A DNA stretch of 64,000 bases, taken from positions 107,501-171,500 of the forward strand of contig JADJOB010000002.1 in assembly GCA_016714025.1 (NCBI GenBank), in the 5' to 3' direction. The notes beneath the pieces were generated by a model that was not told the origin of the DNA, made no database searches, and was given only the letters and a program-made list of their open reading frames with translations. Each line of letters starts with the position of its first letter. Position 1 is the first letter of the stretch. Position numbers and translations under genes: made by a program. This DNA is from Saprospiraceae bacterium (GTDB lineage Bacteria > Bacteroidota > Bacteroidia > Chitinophagales > Saprospiraceae). Shown here piece after piece: positions 1 to 10,045 of the stretch.

Positions 1-176
1 CAAATTTGAGAATAGCTAAGAATAGAGATAGCGACCTCAGAGAATTATAGTATATAAAATTGAGGTAGACTATATTGGGTTTACTGAATTGTAATTACTC
101 AATTTAAATGCTATTCTAGTATTGAGGAAAAGGCAACATGACCTTATTTGTAGACTATAGTTAAGATAAAAACAAT
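1..176. other. Non-coding leader of the restriction operon
   Basis: AT-rich sequence before hsdM. No gene, RNA or convincing TAnnTTTG promoter was recognised. It probably holds the operon promoter, because every gene from 177 to 12481 reads in the same direction. Confidence 0.3.
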
Positions 177-1751
177 ATGGCAAAACAAGCTAAAGAAAAA
201 AAACAAAAATCAATCGAAGAAACATTATGGGATTCAGCTAATAAGTTAAGGGGAACAGTTGAGCCTTCGGAATATAAACACGTTGTACTTGGGCTTATAT
301 TCTTAAAGTTTGCCAGCGACAAATTCGAAGAGCGAAGACAAGAACTTTTTGCTGAGCACAAAGAGAAATATCTGGGCATGGTGGAGTTTTACACTTCTAA
401 AAATGTCTTTTATCTTTCCCCAGAATCTCGTTGGAGTTATTTGATTGAAAATGCAAAGCAAAACGATATTTCCATTCGAATTGACACTGCCTTATTTACA
501 GTTGAGAAAAATAATCCGGTACTTAAAGGTGCATTGCCTGATAACTATTATTCTCGTTTGAATCTTGATGTTAGTAAACTTGCCTCATTACTTGATACTA
601 TCAACAACATTGATACATTAAAAGATAAACAACAAGATATTGTCGGAAGGGTCTATGAATATTTCCTCAGCAAGTTTGCATTAGCAGAAGGAAAAGGTAA
701 AGGAGAATTCTATACTCCAAAGAGTATAGTTAATTTAATTGCCGAAATGATTGAGCCATATAAAGGCAAAATCTATGACCCTTGTTGTGGCTCAGGTGGT
801 ATGTTTGTGCAATCCATTAAATTTATACAAGCGCATCATGGAAATACCAAAGATGTTAGTATATATGGACAGGAATACACAGCTACCACGTACAAACTTG
901 CAAAGATGAACCTTGCTATTCGGGGTATATCAGCTAATCTTGGTGACGTTCCTGAAAACACTTTTTTCAGAGACCAACACAAAGATCTCAAAGCGGATTT
1001 CATTATGGCGAATCCTCCTTTTAATCAAAAGCAATGGAGAGCAGAAAATGAACTAATAAATGACCCTCGTTGGATGGGATATGAAGTACCACCGACAGGA
1101 AATGCGAATTATGCATGGATATTAAGTATGGTAAGTAAGCTATCAGAAAACGGTGTAGCAGGATTTGTACTGGCTAATGGTGCATTAAGTGGCGGTGGAG
1201 ATGAATATAAAATAAGAAGAAAGTTAATTGAAAATAATTTGGTGGAAGCCATTTTGGTTTTGCCACGTAATCTATTCTATACTACCGACATCAGTGTTAC
1301 ACTTTGGTTTTTGAACAAAAACAAAAAAGCACGAACAATTGAACACAACGGTATTATTAAAAAATACCGAAATCGTGAACGTGAAATACTTTTTATGGAT
1401 TTGCGACAGATGGGAGAACCCTTTGAGAAAAAGTATGTACAATTTTCAGAAACTGATATAAAAAAAGTAACCAGCAACTTCCACAATTGGCAACAAGTCG
1501 GATTTGAAAAAACGTATCAAAATACTCCCGAGTTTTGTTTTAGTGCATCGTTTGTTGAAATTGAGAAAAAGGACTTTTCTTTGGTGCCAAGTAAATATAT
1601 TGAATTTATAAATAGAGACGAGAATATTGACTTTGAAGAAAAGATGAAGGCACTACAATTAGAATTTTCCAATTTACTTAAGGAAGAAGAAAGTTTTAAA
1701 AATGATTTATTAAACGTTTTCAAGGAATTAGGCTATGAAATCAAACTATAA
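177..1751 (+). CDS. hsdM: Type I restriction-modification DNA methyltransferase subunit (HsdM)
   Basis: Adenine-N6 methyltransferase subunit of a type I restriction-modification complex; it binds S-adenosylmethionine and methylates the site chosen by HsdS. The 524-residue protein has the helical HsdM N-terminal region (about 1-150), the SAM-binding motif I DPCCGSGG at about 201-208 and the catalytic motif IV NPPF at about 279-282. This is the normal order and length for HsdM. The start ATG at 177 sits just after the AT-rich leader. It overlaps hsdS by 17 nt, which suggests translational coupling. It opens a five- or six-gene defence operon in which an OLD nuclease and a UvrD helicase separate hsdS from hsdR. 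Confidence 0.97.
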   Translation: MAKQAKEKKQKSIEETLWDSANKLRGTVEPSEYKHVVLGLIFLKFASDKFEERRQELFAEHKEKYLGMVEFYTSKNVFYLSPESRWSYLIENAKQNDISIRIDTALFTVEKNNPVLKGALPDNYYSRLNLDVSKLASLLDTINNIDTLKDKQQDIVGRVYEYFLSKFALAEGKGKGEFYTPKSIVNLIAEMIEPYKGKIYDPCCGSGGMFVQSIKFIQAHHGNTKDVSIYGQEYTATTYKLAKMNLAIRGISANLGDVPENTFFRDQHKDLKADFIMANPPFNQKQWRAENELINDPRWMGYEVPPTGNANYAWILSMVSKLSENGVAGFVLANGALSGGGDEYKIRRKLIENNLVEAILVLPRNLFYTTDISVTLWFLNKNKKARTIEHNGIIKKYRNREREILFMDLRQMGEPFEKKYVQFSETDIKKVTSNFHNWQQVGFEKTYQNTPEFCFSASFVEIEKKDFSLVPSKYIEFINRDENIDFEEKMKALQLEFSNLLKEEESFKNDLLNVFKELGYEIKL

Positions 1752-2874
1752 ACGTCTTGGTAACTTCATAAGGCCACTTGATATACGCAATCGGGATTTG
1801 GAAAATAATAATTTAATAGGTTTGAGTATTCAGAAGGTATTTATTCCATCGATATCCAACACAATTGGAACAGATATGTCTACTTATCGAATTATAAACC
1901 ATAATCAATTTGCATATTGCCCTGTCACATCCCGAAATGGAGAAAAAATAACAATCGCTTTATATGATAAAGATAAGACAGCAATGATTTCCCAAGCGTA
2001 TGATGTTTTTGAGATTACAAATTCGAGAGAGCTTTTGCCGGAATATCTAATGATGTGGTTCAGAAGACCAGAGTTTGACCGTTATGCAAGATTTATAAGT
2101 CATGGAAGTGTTCGAGAAATGTTTAGTTGGGAAGATTTGTGTGAAGTAAAATTACCAATTCCAGCCCTTGAGAAACAAAAAGAAATTGTAAAAGAATACA
2201 ACATTATCACAGACCGAATTGCACTTAATAATCGACTTATTCAGAAATTAGAAGAAACAGCACAGGCCATTTATAAACAATGGTTTGTCGATATGGAGGA
2301 TGGAGCTAAAGAAAAAGTACAAATAGAAAAATACTTGCTCATTAATCCCAATTTAAGTATTAAAAAAGATGCATTAGTAAGATATGTTGAAATGAGTGAT
2401 CTTTCGACAGATAGTATGTGTATTAATGGTTTTATTCGAAGGCCATTTACGGCTGGTTCTAAATTTCAATTAAATGATACTTTACTTGCGCGAATAACAC
2501 CTTGCTTAGAAAATGGGAAGACAGGCTTTGTCAATTTTTTAGATGAAAATGAAATTGCTTATGGTTCAACTGAATTTATTGTTATGAGAGCTAAGAATAA
2601 TATAAGTCCTTATTGGGTTTATTGTTTAGCTAAAGATGAAAATTTTCGTTCTTATGCAATTAGCAGTATGGTAGGTTCATCTGGACGCGAAAGAGTACAT
2701 GAAGATTATTTGAAACATTATTTAATAGGCAAATTAGACTATAAGCTCATTGCAGATTTTCACAACTTAGTTAAACCAATTTTTGAATTAGTCGCTAATA
2801 AAAATATTCAGAGGCAAAAACTGGAAATCACAAAGAATCTTTTACTTTCTAAATTGGCAACAATAGAAATTTAA
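1735..2874 (+). CDS. hsdS: Type I restriction-modification specificity subunit (HsdS)
   Basis: DNA-recognition subunit that gives sequence specificity to the HsdM/HsdR complex. At 379 residues it has the two-part HsdS layout: a first target-recognition domain (about 1-145), a conserved coiled spacer (around PIPALEKQKEIVKEY, LNNRLIQKLEETAQAIYKQWF, about 142-185), then a second target-recognition domain and a second helical spacer at the C-terminus (QRQKLEITKNLLLSKLA). The central spacer is the most family-typical part. It begins inside hsdM and ends 2 nt before the OLD-family gene. The recognition site cannot be predicted from the sequence alone. Confidence 0.95.
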   Translation: MKSNYKRLGNFIRPLDIRNRDLENNNLIGLSIQKVFIPSISNTIGTDMSTYRIINHNQFAYCPVTSRNGEKITIALYDKDKTAMISQAYDVFEITNSRELLPEYLMMWFRRPEFDRYARFISHGSVREMFSWEDLCEVKLPIPALEKQKEIVKEYNIITDRIALNNRLIQKLEETAQAIYKQWFVDMEDGAKEKVQIEKYLLINPNLSIKKDALVRYVEMSDLSTDSMCINGFIRRPFTAGSKFQLNDTLLARITPCLENGKTGFVNFLDENEIAYGSTEFIVMRAKNNISPYWVYCLAKDENFRSYAISSMVGSSGRERVHEDYLKHYLIGKLDYKLIADFHNLVKPIFELVANKNIQRQKLEITKNLLLSKLATIEI

Positions 2875-2876
2875 AT

Positions 2877-4916
2877 ATGAAAATCAACAAGATATTAATT
2901 ACAAATTTCAGACTATTAGAGAATGTATCTATTAATATTGAAAATGACATAACTCTAATTGTTGGTAAAAATAATACGGGAAAAACTTCGCTCTTTGAAG
3001 TAATAAATATGTTTACTAGTGAAAAAAACAATTTTAGTTTTCATGACTTTTCGCAATCCACCTATTCAAAATTCGAAGAATGTTATAAAATGTATAAATC
3101 GATTATTGAAGAAAAGGATGAAAGAAAAAGAGAGGAGCAAGAAATTAATTTAATAAGTTCAATGCCTTGCATTGAACTAACTATTGAACTTGAATATGAC
3201 AAAGAAAATGATAGCTTAATAAATATTTCTGAATTTATTAGCGATTTAGAAGATGAACGACATAATGCGATAATTAAATTAATTTATAAACCTAAAGAAA
3301 GCGTTAGACTTTTTAATCTTTTTGTACAAAGAAAGGAAAAGGAAGACGATTTAATACATTGGCTAAATAATAATTTAACACATCACTATGAAGTAAAGTG
3401 CTATGGCGGTGATAATCTAATAGATGATAATTATAAGAAAATGTTGTTTTCTATTATGAGATTTGAATCCATTCAAGCCTCAAGAAAATTTGATGACACA
3501 AAATCGGACAACAATAAAACATTAGCTGTTGGATTTTCTGATTACTATCGAGAATCAAATAAAGATAATAATGACGATGTTAACAGACTAGAAACTCAAT
3601 TAAAAGAAACAGCTCAAGTTCTCAATGAAAAATATGAAAACATTTTAAAAGAATTGCTTGAAAAATTAAAACTATTTGGTGTTGAGCCCCACATAACAAT
3701 TCCTGAAATTGTATTACAGGCCGAATTTGACCCTGAGAATATTTTAAGAAAAAATATTAAGTACTTTTATAAGCAAGGCAATATCACATTACCGGAAAAT
3801 TATAATGGATTGGGATATAGCAACTTAATATACCTTGTTTTAAAAGTAGTTAGTTTCATTGACAAATTTCAAAAGGATAATCCACTAAGCAAATCTGAAA
3901 CGCTTACAATATTGATAGAAGAACCAGAAGCGCATCTGCATCCTCAAATGCAACAAGTTTTTATTTCGCAAATAAAAAAATCTATTATAGAAGCAAGGAA
4001 TAATGATAATTTATCGGTTCAAGTAATTATAAGTACACATTCAGCCCATATAATTACCGAAGCCGGAATTGATGTTGATAGAAGTTTTGAGAGAATCAGA
4101 TATTTTTCTAAGATTTATTTTACAGAACAAAAGAGATATATTATTGAAGTGAAAGATTTTAATGAATTCAAGCATAGAGAAAATGATATCGCAACTTTTC
4201 GTTTTTTAAAGCAATATATGAGTTTGAATCGGTGTGATATTTTCTTTGCTGATAAGGTAATACTTGTTGAAGGATCAACTGAAAGACTTTTACTCCCTTT
4301 AATGATTAATAAAGTCGCAATGAGTTTAAATAATGAATATATTTCAATAATTGAAGTTGGTGGAGCTTATACTGTTAAATTCAAAGAACTTATAAAATTT
4401 ATAGCGGTTAAAACCCTAGTCATAACTGACATTGATTCTGTCGACCCTGACGATAATCGAAGAGCTTGTCCTACTAATAAAGAGAATGCTAGAAGCTCTA
4501 ATTCTACATTAATAAATTGGTTGCCTCAAAAAACATTAATTAGTGAACTAATATCATGTCCCGATAAGGCCAAATATGACACTGAACTTATCCGTGTGGC
4601 ATATCAAATTAAAGAAGTTGATTCAGAATATGTCGCAAGAAGCCTTGAAGAAGCAATAATCAATATAAATAAGGACTTCTTTAATTCCAAATATGCAACC
4701 GAAGAGGGCGATTTTAAAGTAAAGGATTCTTTTACCCTTTTTAAAGGTAAGGATCTTTCAGCAAGTCCTTATGAACTTGCACCAAATCCTGGAGATAAAA
4801 CAAACTTTACATTTGACTTAATGATATTTAATGAATCTGAAAATAGTATTCAGTGGAATGTACCAAAATATATCAAAGAGGGTTTAGAGTGGCTCGCAAG
4901 CAATTTTATAGAATAA
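2877..4916 (+). CDS. OLD-family ATPase with TOPRIM nuclease domain (GajA-like)
   Basis: Predicted ATP-binding DNA endonuclease of the overcoming-lysogenization-defect (OLD) family. The 679-residue protein begins like an SMC/RecF ATPase (KINKILITNFRLLENV), with Walker A GKNNTGKT at about 30-37 and a Walker B region ILIEEPEAHLHPQ at about 345-357. A TOPRIM domain follows: VILVEGSTERLLL at about 461-473 supplies the catalytic Glu, and VITDIDSVD at about 515-523 supplies the acidic pair. The start lies 2 nt after hsdS, and the UvrD-like helicase gene starts 4 nt after its stop. An OLD nuclease directly followed by a UvrD helicase is the class 2 OLD / Gabija GajA-GajB arrangement. Here it is embedded between hsdS and hsdR. 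It is somewhat longer than typical GajA. Family assignment is firm; the Gabija label is inferred from the pairing. Confidence 0.88.
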   Translation: MKINKILITNFRLLENVSINIENDITLIVGKNNTGKTSLFEVINMFTSEKNNFSFHDFSQSTYSKFEECYKMYKSIIEEKDERKREEQEINLISSMPCIELTIELEYDKENDSLINISEFISDLEDERHNAIIKLIYKPKESVRLFNLFVQRKEKEDDLIHWLNNNLTHHYEVKCYGGDNLIDDNYKKMLFSIMRFESIQASRKFDDTKSDNNKTLAVGFSDYYRESNKDNNDDVNRLETQLKETAQVLNEKYENILKELLEKLKLFGVEPHITIPEIVLQAEFDPENILRKNIKYFYKQGNITLPENYNGLGYSNLIYLVLKVVSFIDKFQKDNPLSKSETLTILIEEPEAHLHPQMQQVFISQIKKSIIEARNNDNLSVQVIISTHSAHIITEAGIDVDRSFERIRYFSKIYFTEQKRYIIEVKDFNEFKHRENDIATFRFLKQYMSLNRCDIFFADKVILVEGSTERLLLPLMINKVAMSLNNEYISIIEVGGAYTVKFKELIKFIAVKTLVITDIDSVDPDDNRRACPTNKENARSSNSTLINWLPQKTLISELISCPDKAKYDTELIRVAYQIKEVDSEYVARSLEEAIININKDFFNSKYATEEGDFKVKDSFTLFKGKDLSASPYELAPNPGDKTNFTFDLMIFNESENSIQWNVPKYIKEGLEWLASNFIE

Positions 4917-4920
4917 TAAT

Positions 4921-6750
4921 ATGAATGCATTTGAAAATATAACTAGATATTTAGAGGAAGGAAAAAGTTTTGTACTTGAAGCCGGTGCTGGTTCAGGAAA
5001 GACGTATACGTTAATACAGACCTTGGATTATTTAATTCAAAATTACGGTGATAAGATTAGAAGATCAAATCAGAAGATTGCTTGTATTACATATACTAAT
5101 GTTGCTAAAAAGGAAATAATAGATAGAATTGATAATAATAATTTAGTTCTTGTATCAACTATCCATGAATTCATGTGGACATCTATTAAGCAATACCAAA
5201 AGCAATTAAAATTAGAACTTTGCAAACTTAATGAAATAAATCATGCAAACGATATATCTAAAGGAAAGGCCGAATCTAGATATATCGCAAATCTCGCGGA
5301 AAGAATTGATGCAATAGAGAAAGTAGTTTATAACGATACTTCCTTTAATGATTTTGAAAATGGCATTCTTCAACATGATGATGTTATTGAAATCGCCAAA
5401 TCAATGTATGAAAATTATACCCTTTTGACAGATATTATTGCAGAGAGATTTCCTTATATTTTTGTAGATGAATACCAAGATACGGCAAACGATACAATTT
5501 TTTCTTTAATTGAGTGCTTATTAAAGAGAAATACAAACAGCATTATCCTTGGATTCTATGGTGATTCGCATCAAAAAATATACGATTATGGTGTTGGTGA
5601 CCTAGTAAAGTACTATATATCAAATGGGGGCGAAATTGAACTCGTAAAAAAAGAGGAAAATTATCGTTCATCAAAGGCAGTTGTAGGTCTTTTGAATAAC
5701 TTCAGGAAGAATATTAATCAAATTCCTCAAAGAAAAGTAGAAGGTAGTTCAAGATTTATTTATTGGAAAAAGCATCCTGAAAAGCCTAAAAAAGATATTC
5801 GAAAGTTTAATGAGGAAACATCTATTGTTAAAAATGCTTTGTATGACAAGATGGTGGATAAATTGAAATCAGAAGGTTGGGTTTTTAATGGAGTTTCAGA
5901 AGATAAAATTTTAGTTCTTGCAAATCGTCGAGTAGCTCAAAGGGCAGGTTTTGGAAATTTATTTGAGATATTTTCAAATCGCTTTGGACTGGCCACTAAG
6001 GAAAGACTTTTAGATAGAACACATCCATTGATAACATTTTTTGTAGGTACGATTGACAAAAAAACATCACAAGAAAGAAAAACTGGACTTGAGCATTTGT
6101 TAGACTACTGGGTTGCAAATAATCAGAATGAAGTAATAAGGTTTATCAAGAAAAAAGGTACTGCCCTTAGTGGTGAATTTAAACATATTGACAAAAAGCG
6201 GATTTATGAATTAATTGATACTATTTCCAGGATGAGGACAAGTGATTCTGTAAAAGATTTGTTAGAAATTACGAGAGCAAATGGAATTATTTACGACAAG
6301 AGGCTTGATGAATTTATTACTAAGACAAACCTTTCCGAGGAACTGGTTCCTGAAGAAGAAAAGGAAACTCATGCAAAAAATAAGATTTTATTAGATTCAT
6401 TTTTAAGTCTTCCATATTCAGAAATACTTACTTTTTGGAAGCATATTCAAAATTATACTGTATTTTCAACAAAACATGGTACAAAGGGGGATGAATATAG
6501 AAATGTGCTTGCTGTCATCGATGATACCGAATGGCCAAGTGAATATAATTTCAAAGACTTTTTTAATGATTCAGATAAAATTGAAGAACGGAAATTGAGG
6601 ACACGAAATTTGTTTTATGTAGAGTGTTCCAGAGCGATAGATAATTTGGTAGTCTTATGCTTATCTGAACTTGATTCAACTGCTATAACAGCTATTGAAT
6701 CTTGGTTTGGTAAAGAGAATGTATATGATATAGAGGGTTTTATTAGATAA
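4921..6750 (+). CDS. UvrD/Rep-like superfamily 1 helicase (GajB-like)
   Basis: Predicted ATP-dependent DNA helicase, partner of the preceding OLD nuclease. The helicase motifs appear in order across 609 residues: Walker A GAGSGKT (about 22-28), the motif Ia region ITYTNVAKKEI, motif II DEYQDT (about 183-188), motif III YGDSHQKIYDYG, motif IV ENYRSS, motif V TKHGTKGDEY and motif VI RNLFYVECSRAIDNL near the C-terminus. DEYQDT and NYRS are typical of UvrD/PcrA/Rep. It has an unbroken set of motifs, so it is probably active. The start is 4 nt after the upstream stop, and hsdR follows after 11 nt. In Gabija, GajB senses or processes DNA ends and stimulates GajA; the same role is inferred here. Confidence 0.88.
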   Translation: MNAFENITRYLEEGKSFVLEAGAGSGKTYTLIQTLDYLIQNYGDKIRRSNQKIACITYTNVAKKEIIDRIDNNNLVLVSTIHEFMWTSIKQYQKQLKLELCKLNEINHANDISKGKAESRYIANLAERIDAIEKVVYNDTSFNDFENGILQHDDVIEIAKSMYENYTLLTDIIAERFPYIFVDEYQDTANDTIFSLIECLLKRNTNSIILGFYGDSHQKIYDYGVGDLVKYYISNGGEIELVKKEENYRSSKAVVGLLNNFRKNINQIPQRKVEGSSRFIYWKKHPEKPKKDIRKFNEETSIVKNALYDKMVDKLKSEGWVFNGVSEDKILVLANRRVAQRAGFGNLFEIFSNRFGLATKERLLDRTHPLITFFVGTIDKKTSQERKTGLEHLLDYWVANNQNEVIRFIKKKGTALSGEFKHIDKKRIYELIDTISRMRTSDSVKDLLEITRANGIIYDKRLDEFITKTNLSEELVPEEEKETHAKNKILLDSFLSLPYSEILTFWKHIQNYTVFSTKHGTKGDEYRNVLAVIDDTEWPSEYNFKDFFNDSDKIEERKLRTRNLFYVECSRAIDNLVVLCLSELDSTAITAIESWFGKENVYDIEGFIR

Positions 6751-6761
6751 TTATAATTAAA

Positions 6762-9700
6762 ATGAAATTCACTGAAGAAACATTAGAGCAAGCCATAATT
6801 GAACTATTTGAAGCTGAAAATTATCAGCATGTAAATGGCATTCACATTCATAAAGAAATGAGTGATGTGATTCTTCGGGATGACTTAAAGGCATTTTTGT
6901 TGAATAGATATAGTCATGAAAATATTACTATAGGAGAGATAAATGGCATTATTCGAAAATTGGAACTATTGCCTTCCTCTGCCTTATACGACAGCAATAA
7001 AGCGGTAATGAAAATTATTTCGGATGGGTTTACTTTAAAAAGAGAAGACCGTAATAAGAAAGATTTATTCATTCAGCTCATTGACTATTCTATAGTTGAA
7101 AAGGCCAATGAGTTTGCCGAAACCGAAAGCTTTAAAATCGCTGCCGAGCCAATACAAGCTTATAGCCTTGGTGGAAATAACATATTCAAAATAGTAAACC
7201 AACTCGAAATTCAAGGATACGAAAAAAGAATTCCCGACGGCATAGTATATATAAACGGTTTGCCTTTAGTTGTTCTGGAATTTAAAAGTGCCATTAAAGA
7301 AAATTGCACTATACGGAATGCCTATACGCAATTAACCTCACGATACCAAAGAGACATCCCTGAACTGTTTAAATATAATGCTTTGTGTGTAGTAAGTGAT
7401 GGAGTTAATACAAAGGCTGGTTCTCTTTTTGCTCCTTATGATTTCTTTTACTCATGGAGAAAAGTAGAAGGTGATGAGCCTGTCGAACAGGAAGGCATAA
7501 ATTCACTCTTCACAATGATTAAGGGATTGTTTAATCAAGAGCGATTACTCGATGTAATTCAACATTTTGTGTTTTTTCCAGACACCAGTACTAAAGAAGA
7601 AAAGATAGTGCCAAGATATCCACAATACTATGCTACTAACAAGCTTTTTAATAACATTATTCGAAATATGAAGCCGGAAGGTAGCGGTAAAGGGGGTACT
7701 TATTTTGGTGCTACCGGCTGTGGAAAAAGCTTTATAATGCTATATCTTACAAGGATGCTAATGCGGAGCCTCCACTTTCAAAGCCCAACAATTGTGTTAA
7801 TAACAGACCGCACGGATTTAGATGACCAACTTTCTGGTCAATTCACAAATGCTAAAGAATTTATTGGAGATGACCTAGTGGTAAGCGTTGAAAGCCGAGC
7901 GCAGTTAAAAACATATCTACAAGATCGCAAAAGCGGAGGCGTGTTTCTCACTACTATTCACAAATTTAATGAAGATACGGATTTACTGACTGACAGATAT
8001 AATGTGATTTGTATAAGCGATGAAGCTCACCGTTCACAAATTAATTTAGAACAAAAAGTCAAAATAACATCAAAGGGAGTCGAAAAAACTTATGGTTTTG
8101 CCAAACATCTTCATGATTCATTACCAAATGCCACCTATGTTGGATTTACCGGAACTCCAATTGATGCAACTATAAATGTCTTTGGAGGCGTTGCCGATTC
8201 ATATACCATGAACGAATCCGTCTATGATGAAATAACAGTTAAAATCGTTTATGAAGGTCGAGCCGCCAAAGTGATATTGAACGAAGAAAAACTGAAAGAA
8301 ATCGAAAGATATTACCAGAAATGTGCTGAAGAGGGAACCAATGAGCATCAAATTGAAGAAAGTAAACGAGCAGTGACTAGAATCGAAGAAATACTCGGTG
8401 ATCCAGATATTATTAAGGAAATAACGCAGGATTTTATTAAACACTACGAAAAACGAATCGAAGAAGGAGCCACCATAAAGGGAAAGGTTATGTTTGTTGC
8501 TCCAAGTCGTCCAATAGCATTTGCTCTTTACAAGCAAATAGTTGAACTAAGGCCACAATGGGTTGAAATCAGAGAATGTGACGATGGTGTAGAATTAACG
8601 GAATCTGAAAGGAAAAAGGTTAAACCAATCGAGAAAATTAAAATGGTAATGACCCGCGATAAAGACGACAAAAAGGAATTATATGACTTATTAGGAACCA
8701 AGGACAATCGAAAAGAACTCGATAGACAATTTAAAAATGAAAAATCTAATTTTAAAATTGCCATTGTTGTAGATATGTGGCTTACAGGATTTGATGTTCC
8801 TTTTTTGGATACAATGTATATATACAAACCTGTGCAATTGCACTCATTAATTCAGACAATTTCCAGAGTTAATCGTGTATATGAGGGAAAGGAAATGGGT
8901 TTGGTTGTTGATTACATTGGTATCAAGAGTAGTATGAACCTTGCCTTAAAAAAATATGGTGTCGTTCAAGAGGAAAATTTCAATGGGATTGAAAAAGCTG
9001 TAAACATTGTAAAAGACCAATTAGATTTATTGACCAGACTTTTTCATGGTTTTGACAATCGATTATATTTTGAAGGAACCCCATTACAGCAATTACAGTG
9101 TCTAAATTTAGCAGTTGAGTTTGCACAGCAGACTGATGACAGGCAAAAGCGGTTTATGGATAATGCTAAAAAATTGCGTTCAGCATTTAATCTATCTTGC
9201 AGTAGTGAAGAAATTAGTCAGACAGAAAGAGATTATATTCATTACTATTCTGCTATTAAATCAATCATTCATAAAATAAGCACTGGTGAAGCACCTGATA
9301 CATCACAAATGAATGAGCATGTACGCAAGCTTATACAAGAAGCATTAATAAGTGACGGCATTGAAGAAATCATTAAAATAGATGATAGCGACCCTAAAAA
9401 TAGTTTAAACATATTCAGTGATGAATATCTAGCAAAGATTGAGAAAATCAAATTACCAAATATAAAAATTAAACTGCTTCAAAAGTTATTATCCAAGGCA
9501 ATTGATGAGTTTAAGAAAACTAACAGAATTCAAGGAGTTGACTTTTCAAAGCGGTTAAAAAATCTAGTAGACCTTTATAACGAACGTAAGGATTTTCAAG
9601 CATTCCAAAGTGATGTACTTGATGATGTAGCTGATAAATTTGCAGATTTATTCAATGACCTAGTAAAAGAACGCAATTCTTTTGTTGAGTTAGGAATTGA

Positions 9701-9980
9701 TTTTGAAGAAAAATCATTCTACGATATCTTAAAAGCCATCGCAGAAAAGTATCAATTTGAATATCCACATGATAAACTAATCGTACTTTCTAAGGCTGTA
9801 AAACAAATCGTGGATGACAAAACAAAATATACAGATTGGGCACAAAAGGAAGATATCAAAGCAGAATTAAAAGTGGATCTTATTTTGACTCTTGCCGAAC
9901 ATGGCTATCCACCAGTGCCAAAGGATGAAGTGTTTAAGGAAATTTTTGAACAAGCTGAGAATTTTAAGAAATATAATTAA
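6762..9980 (+). CDS. hsdR: Type I restriction endonuclease motor/nuclease subunit (HsdR)
   Basis: Translocase and nuclease subunit of the type I system; it hydrolyses ATP to pull DNA and cuts unmodified DNA at a distance. In the 1072-residue protein, an N-terminal PD-(D/E)xK nuclease is visible (D159 in PDGIV, then E173-x-K175 in LEFKS). The SF2 motor carries Walker A GATGCGKS (about 316-323), the DEAH box at about 420-423, motif III FTGTP and the RVNRVY motif VI region. The C-terminal region is the helical HsdM/HsdS-docking part. Length is normal for HsdR. It is the last hsd gene, separated from hsdS by the OLD/UvrD pair yet still on the same strand with short gaps, so one transcription unit is likely. 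Confidence 0.97.
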   Translation: MKFTEETLEQAIIELFEAENYQHVNGIHIHKEMSDVILRDDLKAFLLNRYSHENITIGEINGIIRKLELLPSSALYDSNKAVMKIISDGFTLKREDRNKKDLFIQLIDYSIVEKANEFAETESFKIAAEPIQAYSLGGNNIFKIVNQLEIQGYEKRIPDGIVYINGLPLVVLEFKSAIKENCTIRNAYTQLTSRYQRDIPELFKYNALCVVSDGVNTKAGSLFAPYDFFYSWRKVEGDEPVEQEGINSLFTMIKGLFNQERLLDVIQHFVFFPDTSTKEEKIVPRYPQYYATNKLFNNIIRNMKPEGSGKGGTYFGATGCGKSFIMLYLTRMLMRSLHFQSPTIVLITDRTDLDDQLSGQFTNAKEFIGDDLVVSVESRAQLKTYLQDRKSGGVFLTTIHKFNEDTDLLTDRYNVICISDEAHRSQINLEQKVKITSKGVEKTYGFAKHLHDSLPNATYVGFTGTPIDATINVFGGVADSYTMNESVYDEITVKIVYEGRAAKVILNEEKLKEIERYYQKCAEEGTNEHQIEESKRAVTRIEEILGDPDIIKEITQDFIKHYEKRIEEGATIKGKVMFVAPSRPIAFALYKQIVELRPQWVEIRECDDGVELTESERKKVKPIEKIKMVMTRDKDDKKELYDLLGTKDNRKELDRQFKNEKSNFKIAIVVDMWLTGFDVPFLDTMYIYKPVQLHSLIQTISRVNRVYEGKEMGLVVDYIGIKSSMNLALKKYGVVQEENFNGIEKAVNIVKDQLDLLTRLFHGFDNRLYFEGTPLQQLQCLNLAVEFAQQTDDRQKRFMDNAKKLRSAFNLSCSSEEISQTERDYIHYYSAIKSIIHKISTGEAPDTSQMNEHVRKLIQEALISDGIEEIIKIDDSDPKNSLNIFSDEYLAKIEKIKLPNIKIKLLQKLLSKAIDEFKKTNRIQGVDFSKRLKNLVDLYNERKDFQAFQSDVLDDVADKFADLFNDLVKERNSFVELGIDFEEKSFYDILKAIAEKYQFEYPHDKLIVLSKAVKQIVDDKTKYTDWAQKEDIKAELKVDLILTLAEHGYPPVPKDEVFKEIFEQAENFKKYN

Positions 9981-10045
9981 ACTCATAATTTAAATTATTT
10001 ATTTTTACAAATGAAATTTCATAAATCTACTTAGAAATCCAGATC

